A stretch of 23,528 nucleotides of DNA from NCBI GenBank assembly GCA_963661055.1, contig CAVLAC010000018.1:1-23528 (forward strand), given 5' to 3'. Each line of letters opens with the position of its first letter. Position 1 is the first letter of the stretch. Position numbers and translations under genes: made by a program. Below are positions 14,572-21,378 of the stretch, piece after piece. Source of the DNA: UBA1067 sp963661055 (lineage in GTDB: Bacteria; Verrucomicrobiota; Kiritimatiellia; RFP12; UBA1067). The notes under the pieces were generated by a model. That model saw only the letters and a list, made by a program, of their open reading frames with translations, was not told the DNA's origin and did not search any database.

Positions 14572-15795
14572 ATGCAGACGCAGGTAAATCGTTATAAATG
14601 GACGGCTCTCGGGCTTTTATGGGTCGCGTTCTTCTTGCAACAGGGTACGCGGCAGATATATGGTCCGTCCCTCGCGTCTATTATGTCCTCCACGGGGGCG
14701 GATGCCGTTTCGGCGGGTCTCGTGGGCACCGTCTTTACGCTTGTCTACGGAATCTGCGTTCCGTTCGCGGGTTTGACGGCGGATCTCTTCTCCCGCAAGT
14801 GGATGGTGACGATTGGTGTTGCCGTCTTCTGTTTGGGCATCTTCCTCTCGGGCTTTGTGGCGTCCATTGGACTTCTTGTCGTCACTTATGGCATCCTGAA
14901 TGGTTTTGGACAGACCTTTTACTATCCTTCAGCAACCTCACTTGTCTCGCAACTCCATAAAGAGTCGCGGGCAACGGCGATGTCCATCCTGCAACTTGGG
15001 CTCTATGTGGGCATTGTTGGGTGCGGCGGTCTCGCGGGATGGCTCGCGGGCTGGAGTGCGGAAGGGTGGCGGTGGGCGTTCCGTCTCTTTGGTGGGGTTG
15101 GGCTCGTCTGGGCGGTCATTCTTCTTTTCTTCCTCAAGAACACAAAGCCCGAAGTCGCGGCGGGTGCGGTGAGTGATAAGCCGCGTTTGAGCGAGGCGTT
15201 GAAAGCCGTGGTGGCGAATCCCGCGGCACTTTGTCTTGCGGGTGGACTTGGTATGATGGTCTATGTGGATGTCGGGTTCAAGATTTGGATGCCTGATTAT
15301 CTTGGCGAGACCTTCGGAATTTCGAAGGGCGCGGCGGGACTTAATGCCGTTCTTTGGCACTATCTCGGCGCGGCGGCGGGCATTATGCTCGGCAGTCGCT
15401 TCAGTGATAGGTTCGTGAAGTCGCGTCCGTCGATTCGTATGGAAGTGAACATCCTCGGGCTTTCGGGGGCGATTCCGTTCATTCTTTGGATGGCGGGGAC
15501 GAGTTCCTTTGTCTGTTGCTGTGTGGCGATGGGACTTTTCGGATTCTTTCGCGGCATCTATGATTCGAACTTGATGGCGGCGTTCTTGGATGTGATAAAT
15601 CCGCGCTATCATGCTTCGGGGTGCGGGATTATGATGTGCATTGCGTTCATCTTTGGTTCGATGTCCCCAACGGTTTTGGGGCTTATGAAAGAGCATGTCT
15701 CAATGGCGGCGGGGATTGGGTCGCTTGCGGGATTCTATGTGGCGGGGGCACTCCTCATCCTCGTTGCGCGGCACTTCCACTTCAAGAAAATATAG
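14572..15795 (+). CDS. MFS transporter, probably for a sugar acid
   Basis: This 407-residue inner-membrane protein has about 12 hydrophobic segments. The loop between helices 2 and 3 carries FAGLTADLFSRKWM, a version of the major facilitator signature GxxxDxxxRK. The start has a strong ribosome binding site (AGAAGAGGAG, about 14553-14562). Within the superfamily it resembles anion:cation symporters that take up hexuronates, galactonate and similar acids, but this is a family-level guess. It follows the SDR gene by 28 bases and completes an import-plus-catabolism unit. A uronate or aldonate released outside the cell is the likely cargo (inference from neighbours). Confidence 0.8.
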   Translation: MQTQVNRYKWTALGLLWVAFFLQQGTRQIYGPSLASIMSSTGADAVSAGLVGTVFTLVYGICVPFAGLTADLFSRKWMVTIGVAVFCLGIFLSGFVASIGLLVVTYGILNGFGQTFYYPSATSLVSQLHKESRATAMSILQLGLYVGIVGCGGLAGWLAGWSAEGWRWAFRLFGGVGLVWAVILLFFLKNTKPEVAAGAVSDKPRLSEALKAVVANPAALCLAGGLGMMVYVDVGFKIWMPDYLGETFGISKGAAGLNAVLWHYLGAAAGIMLGSRFSDRFVKSRPSIRMEVNILGLSGAIPFILWMAGTSSFVCCCVAMGLFGFFRGIYDSNLMAAFLDVINPRYHASGCGIMMCIAFIFGSMSPTVLGLMKEHVSMAAGIGSLAGFYVAGALLILVARHFHFKKI

Positions 15796-15810
15796 CAACT
15801 GGGCGCGGAT

Positions 15811-15821
15811 TTTGGTATAAT
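15811..15821 (+). promoter_or_regulatory. Extended -10 promoter (TTTGGTATAAT), predicted leaderless start
   Basis: A perfect TATAAT at 15816-15821 is preceded by TGG. The ATG at 15828 begins 6 bases after the box and no ribosome binding site fits before it. Transcription is therefore expected to start at, or within a base or two of, the start codon. No convincing -35 lies upstream. It gives the regulator its own promoter inside the cluster. Confidence 0.6.
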
Positions 15822-15827
15822 CCTCTT

Positions 15828-17030
15828 ATGATAATGAGGAATCCTAAAAGTCCAGCGCGCGTATTCAATGTCGTTGTCGCTGTAAGAATGTACAACGCCG
15901 TCGGGCGTGCACGTCTGGAGGGCGTGTTGCGCTTTTTGCGGCACGGACGCAACTGGCGCATTAAGCTTATTGAGACAGAGGACCATTTCTCTGCCGAGAC
16001 CATCGCGAATGCGCAAAAAGATGGCGTGGATGGCTTCATCCTCTTTCAGAAACTCGGTAGCGACCTTTGGAAGAAGCTCATCGAGGCGAAAATCCCGATT
16101 GTGTCTATGGAGTCCGTTTGCCCCAAGGAAGTGAAGCGCGGACGCTATGTGCACCTCGTGCATATGGATGATGAGGGCATTGGGGAACTCGCGGCGGAGC
16201 ACCTGCTCTCGGCGGGAGATTTCCGTTCCTTTGGCTTTGTGCCGACCTTTTTGAAGGAAACTTGGTCCATTCGCCGCCTAAAGGGCTTTACTACAGCCAT
16301 TCGGCGGGAAGGCAAGCGGTGTCATGTCTTTACGCCCTCGAAAGATACGACGCTCGATAATGAGTCCGCCCTCATCAAGTGGCTGGGGTCCTTGCCGAGT
16401 CCGTGCGCCATATTTGCCGCGAATGACTTGATAGCGACGCGGGTACTGGCGGCGTGCAATGGCGCGAATCTCAATGTGCCGCGCCAAGTGGCGATTCTCG
16501 GTGTGGACGATGATGAGATTCTTTGCCTCAATGCTGTGCCGACACTTTCTAGTATTCATTATGTGACGGCGCAGGAAGGTGAACTTATCGCGGCACATCT
16601 CGAGAAGATGATGATGCATAAGCCCACCGACACGAACTTGCTTACATGGAATTATAAGCAGGTAGTGCCGCGTGAGTCGACTTCGTTTACGACACCTGCC
16701 GCGCAACTCATTCGCCGCGCTCTCTTGCATATTGACCGCTTTGCGACGGAAGGGCTCAAGGCGCGGGATGTGGCGCACGAGCTAGGGGTCTCACAGCGGC
16801 TTTTGGAGTTGCGGTTTAGTGAACTTGAGAATCGCACGGTGGCGCAGGCGATTGATGAGCGGCGGTTCGCGGAACTGACGCGTCTTTTGCGCAATACGAA
16901 AGCCCCTATAACCCATATTGCCGCGAGCAGTGGCTTTGGCAATTTGCCTAGCCTCACGCGGCGTTTTCGGCAGCTTTATGGTATGTCTATGAAGGAATGG
17001 CGTGCCAAAGAGCAGTCGAAAAAGAGCTGA
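15828..17030 (+). CDS. XylR-type transcriptional regulator (sugar-binding domain plus AraC HTH)
   Basis: This 400-residue DNA-binding protein has the layout of E. coli XylR. Residues about 10-280 form a periplasmic-binding-protein-like ligand domain (LacI/GalR fold; ILGVDDDEILCLNAVPTLSS is the typical late motif). Residues about 293-395 form an AraC-type double helix-turn-helix (LKARDVAHELGVSQRLLELR, and AASSGFGNLPSLTRRFRQLY). There is no N-terminal LacI HTH, so it is not a LacI repressor. The frame is open back to 15621 inside the transporter gene. I chose 15828 because it lies 6 bases past an extended -10 box. It probably senses a sugar or sugar acid and acts on this cluster. The inverted repeat at 17037-17071 is a candidate target (inference). 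Confidence 0.85.
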   Translation: MIMRNPKSPARVFNVVVAVRMYNAVGRARLEGVLRFLRHGRNWRIKLIETEDHFSAETIANAQKDGVDGFILFQKLGSDLWKKLIEAKIPIVSMESVCPKEVKRGRYVHLVHMDDEGIGELAAEHLLSAGDFRSFGFVPTFLKETWSIRRLKGFTTAIRREGKRCHVFTPSKDTTLDNESALIKWLGSLPSPCAIFAANDLIATRVLAACNGANLNVPRQVAILGVDDDEILCLNAVPTLSSIHYVTAQEGELIAAHLEKMMMHKPTDTNLLTWNYKQVVPRESTSFTTPAAQLIRRALLHIDRFATEGLKARDVAHELGVSQRLLELRFSELENRTVAQAIDERRFAELTRLLRNTKAPITHIAASSGFGNLPSLTRRFRQLYGMSMKEWRAKEQSKKS

Positions 17031-17036
17031 TAAAGT

Positions 17037-17071
17037 GTCCCTAATAGTAATTTACTGTTTCAATTAGGGGC
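17037..17071. promoter_or_regulatory. Nested inverted repeat upstream of the kinase gene (operator or terminator candidate)
   Basis: CCCTAAT (17039-17045) and ATTAGGG (17063-17069) are perfect inverted arms, extendable by a G-U and a G-C pair. Inside the loop lies a second perfect palindrome, AGTAA-T-TTACT (17046-17056). The element overlaps the place where a -35 would sit for the -10 at 17081. It may bind a regulator, such as the product of the gene ending at 17030, or act as that gene's transcript end, though no T-tract follows. Confidence 0.5.
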
Positions 17072-17075
17072 AAAA

Positions 17076-17086
17076 TATGGTATCAT
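17076..17086 (+). promoter_or_regulatory. Extended -10 promoter (TATGGTATCAT) of the kinase gene
   Basis: TATCAT at 17081-17086 with TGG before it differs by one base from the TATGGTATAAT at 503-513. A weak TTTCAA at 17058-17063 is 17 bases upstream. The predicted leader carries AGGAAAG ahead of the ATG at 17119, so this transcript is not leaderless. Confidence 0.55.
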
Positions 17087-17118
17087 ATAGGTAGAAGATT
17101 TAGGAAAGAAAGGTTTCT

Positions 17119-18219
17119 ATGGAAACGATACAGTTGAAAAAGGCTGAGGACTGCCGCTGGGACGCGGCAAGTTTGGGCGAAATTATGCTCCGGTTTGACC
17201 CGGGCGACGGACGCATTCACACGACGCGGGAGTTCCGTGTCTGGGAAGGCGGCGGCGAATATAATGTTGTGCGTGGGCTTCGGCGATGCTTTGGCTTGCG
17301 CACGACGGCGGTGACGGCATTTGCTGAGAATCCCGTTGGACGCCTCGTCGAGGACTTTATGCTCCAAGGTGGCGTCGATGTCTCGCATGTGAAGTGGCTA
17401 CCCTATGACGGCATTGGGCGCGGCGTTCGCAACGGACTCAACTTCGTCGAGCGCGGCTACGGATGCCGTGGGGCACGCTCGTGCGCCGACCGTGGACACA
17501 CGGCAATTGCCGCGCTGAAGCCTGGCGATATTGACTGGGAGACGCTTTTCGGCAAGGAAGGGGTTCGTTGGTTCCATACGGGCGGCATTTTCGCGGCACT
17601 TTCCGAGACTTCGGCGGAAGTTTGCATTGAGGCACTCAAGGCGGCGAAGAAGTATGGCACCGTGACGAGCTATGACCTTAACTACCGTGCCTCGCTCTGG
17701 AAGTCCATTGGCGGACAGTCCAAGGCGCAGGAAGTCAATCGTGAGATTGCCAAGTATGTGGATGTCATGATTGGCAATGAGGAAGACTTCACTGCGGCAC
17801 TCGGTCTTAAGGTTGAGGGCGTGGACGCGAACTTGACGGAGTTGCCTGTCGACTCCTTCGCACGGATGATTGATAGTGCGCGGGCGATGTACCCGAACTT
17901 CAAGGCGGTCGCGACGACACTGCGGGCGGTGAAGAGCGCGACAATCAACGATTGGAGTGCCCTTTGCTGGTATAAGGGTAAGCTGAATCAATCGATTCAG
18001 CGTCCAGGGCTCGAGATTTATGACCGTGTCGGTGGCGGCGATTCGTTTGCCTCGGGGCTCATCTATGGGCTTATGACATTCGATGATGGTGCGAAGGCGG
18101 TTGAATACGGCGCGGCACATGGTGCACTCGCGATGACTACGCCTGGCGATACCTCGATGGCTACGAAGGCGGATGTCGAGAAGCTCGTGGGTGGTGGCTC
18201 GGCGCGCGTTGACCGCTAA
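17119..18219 (+). CDS. PfkB-family sugar kinase, 2-keto-3-deoxygluconate kinase-like
   Basis: This is a 366-residue ribokinase/PfkB-fold kinase of the cytoplasm. The N-terminal LGEIMLRFDP and the substrate-binding GGGEYNVVRGLRR (a variant of GGxxxNvA) are typical of 2-keto-3-deoxygluconate kinases. The second signature, DRVGGGDSFASG, holds the catalytic base D308 and the anion hole. SYDLNYRASLW is also common in KdgK-like members. It would phosphorylate a 2-keto-3-deoxy sugar acid to a KDPG-type product, the step after the enolase-superfamily dehydratase. No KDPG aldolase gene lies in the window. It has its own extended -10 promoter and an inverted repeat upstream. Other PfkB substrates (for example fructose) are possible, but the context favours KDG. 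Confidence 0.8.
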   Translation: METIQLKKAEDCRWDAASLGEIMLRFDPGDGRIHTTREFRVWEGGGEYNVVRGLRRCFGLRTTAVTAFAENPVGRLVEDFMLQGGVDVSHVKWLPYDGIGRGVRNGLNFVERGYGCRGARSCADRGHTAIAALKPGDIDWETLFGKEGVRWFHTGGIFAALSETSAEVCIEALKAAKKYGTVTSYDLNYRASLWKSIGGQSKAQEVNREIAKYVDVMIGNEEDFTAALGLKVEGVDANLTELPVDSFARMIDSARAMYPNFKAVATTLRAVKSATINDWSALCWYKGKLNQSIQRPGLEIYDRVGGGDSFASGLIYGLMTFDDGAKAVEYGAAHGALAMTTPGDTSMATKADVEKLVGGGSARVDR

Positions 18220-18242
18220 TAAATAAAGGAGGGACGCTTTTT

Positions 18243-19934
18243 ATGGACTCGCAATCTCCATTCGCTGTCGCTATTTTGCGGAGTACGGGACTGTACTCCG
18301 AGGAGCAACTCGCGCACATTACCTCGCAGCGTGCGCTGAGTCCAGGAATGGGGCTTGCGGAAGCGGCGGTTAAGTTTGGCGGGGCGCGTGAGGCGGACTT
18401 TCTGAAAGCTGTTGGCGGTGTTCTCGGCTATGAGACGGTGAATCTCGAGGAAAAGCCGCCGACACCCGAGGCGCTGACGCGGCTTCCCGCGAGTGCTGTT
18501 TATCAATATGGCGTTTTGCCGTGGCGGGCGGATGAACAGTCGCTCACGGTGGCGACGAGCGATCCGTTTAACACTGCGGCGGCGGACGGACTTCGCCTCG
18601 TCGCGCATGTGCCAATTCGCGTTGTTCTCGCGACGAAGGAGACGGTTGATAAAGCCATCAAGAAGTTCTATGGTGTCGGCGCGGACGCCATTGAGAAGAT
18701 GATTGGCGATGGACGCTACAATGTGGATGATGACGCGGGGACTCTAACGACCATCAATGTCAATGAGATGGGCGAGGAGGCGAGCATCGTCAAGTTCGTC
18801 AATCAAATCATTGCGGAAGCCGATCGCCAAGGCGCGACAGATATTCATATTGAGCCGCAGGAAACCGAATTACGCATCCGTTACCGCATTGATGGTATGC
18901 TCCATAAGGTGGATGTTCCGCCGCAACTTAATCGGCTAAAGTCCGCCATTATTTCGCGTATTAAGGTTATGGCGAGCCTCGATATTGCTGAGAAGCGCTT
19001 GCCGATGGATGGTCGTATTGGCATTCGCATTGGCGGACAGGATATCGACATTCGTGTTTCGACGATGCCTGCCGCGTATGGTGAGTCGGTGTCGCTTCGT
19101 TTGCTTGCGAAGAGCGGCAACTTCGTTAAGATGGCTGACTTGGGCTTCAATAAACGTGACTTCGCGGTCGTCGATAAGATTATTCACCGTCCGAACGGAA
19201 TCTTTCTTGTGACAGGTCCTACGGGTTCGGGTAAGTCAACCTCGCTTTATTCATTCTTGCACGAAGTCAACACGATGGATGTGCGCATTATGACGGCGGA
19301 AGACCCGATTGAATATCATATGGCGGGCATCAACCAAGTGCAAATGCAAGCCTCGATTGGAATGACTTTCGCGCGGGCGTTGCGTGCCTTCTTGCGTCAA
19401 GACCCCGACATCATTATGGTGGGCGAAATTCGTGACCGCGAGACGGCGGAAATCGCGATTAACGCCTCTCTCACGGGTCATATGGTGTTCTCGACGCTCC
19501 ATACAAATGACGCGGCGGGCGCCTTCCCGCGCTTGACGGATATGGGGGTTGAGCCGTTCTTGATTGCGTCCGCTGTGGCGGGGGTTATGGGGCAACGCCT
19601 TTGCCGTCGCCTGTGCCCGATTTGCCGCAAGGAAGTGCCCCTTGATAAGAAGTATTATACGCTCAGCTATCCGCCCGAGAAGGAGACGGTGTTTGAGCCG
19701 TGCGGATGTGACAAGTGTTCGCGCACGGGCTACAAGGGACGCCGCGCACTCTTTGAGGTGCTGGAGGTCGATGAGGAAATCGAACAGGCGATTGTCCAGC
19801 GCAAGAATGCCTCCGAGATTCGTGATTTGGCGATTAAGAAGGGGATGAAGACCTTGCGCGAGGATGGCTGGGCGAAAGTGTTCGCGGGCATCACGAGCGT
19901 CAAGGAAATTATCCGAGTTACGGAGGAGCAGTAG
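18243..19934 (+). CDS. Type II secretion / type IV pilus assembly ATPase (GspE/PulE/PilB family)
   Basis: This is a 563-residue cytoplasmic hexameric ATPase that drives pseudopilus or pilus assembly. Residues about 1-150 are the T2SSE N-terminal domain and about 175-560 the ATPase. Visible are Walker A GPTGSGKST (325-333, K331), the Asp-box region (RIMTAEDPIEY), Walker B DPDIIMVGE (387-395) and the His box (STLHTND). The tetra-cysteine metal site is C458xxC461...C489xxC492, usual in GspE and PilB. Length and all motifs are complete. A strong AGGAGGG lies 9 bases before the ATG. No gspF, pseudopilin or pilus gene is adjacent; instead rpoN follows after 8 bases. Whether it serves secretion or pili cannot be told from this window. 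A secretion system would fit the exported hydrolases of region 2, but this is speculative. Confidence 0.88.
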   Translation: MDSQSPFAVAILRSTGLYSEEQLAHITSQRALSPGMGLAEAAVKFGGAREADFLKAVGGVLGYETVNLEEKPPTPEALTRLPASAVYQYGVLPWRADEQSLTVATSDPFNTAAADGLRLVAHVPIRVVLATKETVDKAIKKFYGVGADAIEKMIGDGRYNVDDDAGTLTTINVNEMGEEASIVKFVNQIIAEADRQGATDIHIEPQETELRIRYRIDGMLHKVDVPPQLNRLKSAIISRIKVMASLDIAEKRLPMDGRIGIRIGGQDIDIRVSTMPAAYGESVSLRLLAKSGNFVKMADLGFNKRDFAVVDKIIHRPNGIFLVTGPTGSGKSTSLYSFLHEVNTMDVRIMTAEDPIEYHMAGINQVQMQASIGMTFARALRAFLRQDPDIIMVGEIRDRETAEIAINASLTGHMVFSTLHTNDAAGAFPRLTDMGVEPFLIASAVAGVMGQRLCRRLCPICRKEVPLDKKYYTLSYPPEKETVFEPCGCDKCSRTGYKGRRALFEVLEVDEEIEQAIVQRKNASEIRDLAIKKGMKTLREDGWAKVFAGITSVKEIIRVTEEQ

Positions 19935-19942
19935 GCGGCGGC

Positions 19943-21364
19943 ATGGCGATAGGTGGGGAGCTACGGCAGAAAATTGCGCAGACGCAGACCATTGCGCCTC
20001 AGATGCGCAAGAGTCTGCACTTGCTCTCCTTGAGCCTGCCTGAATTGCGTGCGGAAGTCTTCCAGGAGATGGCGACAAATCCCATAATTGAGGATGTCAG
20101 CTCGCCAATGGAGCGGGAGACCGTCTCCCACCAAGAAGACCTCTGTGAGGCGGAAGAAAACTCCTACGCGAGCGACTATACTGAGGATGACGATATTCCC
20201 GATACGACTTACACGGCGGATGTGGATGCTCTCGAGCGGCGGCAGAAGTTCTTTGACTCCCAAACTCAGGAAGAGACGCTTGAAGAGCACCTCATAAACC
20301 AACTTGGCTACTCTGAGATCCCGCCTGAGGACCGCACGCTCGCGGAAATCTTAATTGGCGAACTCGACAATAACGGACTCTTCGCGGGGTCGCTTCCCGA
20401 TATTGAGATGACGACAGGCGAGAGCGAGGCGAAGATTCGGAGCGTCCTTCACGAAATAACCCAACTTGATCCAGCGGGGTGCGGGGCGACCTCCATAAAG
20501 GAGTGCCTTTTGGCGCAAATCGACAAATTAGACGGCTCGCCTTCTCAAAAGACAGTCGAAGCTCTGATTAAAGACCATCTTATGGATATTGCCTCGGGCA
20601 AGACGGAAGTTATTGAGAAGTCCCTTGGCATAACTGCCGCGCAATATACTGCCGCGATCGCGGCACTTCGCACGCTGGATCCGCGTCCAGGGCGTGCCTA
20701 TCGCCGTGCGGGGCACGACATTGCCTATGTTAACCCCGAGGTGCACGCGGTGAATATTGGCGGCAAGTGGATCGCGCGGGTGGATGAGCGGTCCGTCCCC
20801 GAGATTCACATCTCCACCAAGTACCAGAAGCTCCTTGCCGACCCGCGTACGGATAAAGAGACGAAGGACTACATCCGTACACGAATTGCCGCGGCGGAGG
20901 GCATAATTGACGCGATTGAGCGGCGGCAAGAGACCATCGCGGCGATTGCGCAGGCGATATTTGACGCACAGCCCGCTTTCTTTACGCAGGGGCTCAAGGG
21001 GCTCAAGCCGCTTACGATGCAAGAAATCGCCGCGAAAGTGGGTGTGCACCATACGACCGTGTCGCGAACGGTGCGCGATAAGTATGCTTCCACCCCACGC
21101 GGCACAATTGAACTTAAGCGCTTCTTTACGCAGGGGCTCGTGCGGGATGATGGCGAGACCATTGTGAAAGAAGCGGTTATTGAGCGCTTGATGGCACTTG
21201 TCGCGGCGGAAGATAAGATGAGCCCGCTTTCCGACGAACGCCTCGCGACACTTTTGAACAAGGAGGGCTTTCCTGTGGCCCGCCGCACCGTCGCTAAGTA
21301 CCGCCTGAAGGCGCATATTCCAGGCGCGATTGAGCGCAAGGCCCACGAACCTCTATCCATTTAA
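19943..21364 (+). CDS. rpoN: RNA polymerase sigma-54 factor
   Basis: RpoN, 473 residues, directs RNA polymerase to -24/-12 promoters and needs an enhancer-binding ATPase. Region I at the N-terminus shows the Gln/Leu-rich AQTQTIAPQMRKSLHLLSLS with NPIIE. An acidic region II (about 50-95) follows, then the core-binding domain (DPAGCGATSIKECLLAQI). Next comes the DNA-binding part with the HTH (MQEIAAKVGVHHTTVSRTVR) and the diagnostic RpoN box ARRTVAKYR at 446-454. The gene looks complete. The gap to the previous stop is 8 bases; GGAGGAG (19922-19928), inside that gene, is 14 bases from the ATG, which is rather far. It implies that some promoters in this genome are -24/-12 type, but I see none clearly in this window. 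Confidence 0.92.
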   Translation: MAIGGELRQKIAQTQTIAPQMRKSLHLLSLSLPELRAEVFQEMATNPIIEDVSSPMERETVSHQEDLCEAEENSYASDYTEDDDIPDTTYTADVDALERRQKFFDSQTQEETLEEHLINQLGYSEIPPEDRTLAEILIGELDNNGLFAGSLPDIEMTTGESEAKIRSVLHEITQLDPAGCGATSIKECLLAQIDKLDGSPSQKTVEALIKDHLMDIASGKTEVIEKSLGITAAQYTAAIAALRTLDPRPGRAYRRAGHDIAYVNPEVHAVNIGGKWIARVDERSVPEIHISTKYQKLLADPRTDKETKDYIRTRIAAAEGIIDAIERRQETIAAIAQAIFDAQPAFFTQGLKGLKPLTMQEIAAKVGVHHTTVSRTVRDKYASTPRGTIELKRFFTQGLVRDDGETIVKEAVIERLMALVAAEDKMSPLSDERLATLLNKEGFPVARRTVAKYRLKAHIPGAIERKAHEPLSI

Positions 21365-21378
21365 AATCGATTTGAATC

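Noticed and set aside
14938..15696. 252-codon open frame on the - strand
   Set aside because: It lies opposite the MFS transporter and has a shadow-like Arg/His/Pro-rich composition with no motif or start signal.
19251..20078. 275-codon open frame on the - strand
   Set aside because: It spans the junction of gspE and rpoN on the opposite strand, both of which have complete family motifs; it has no recognisable domain.
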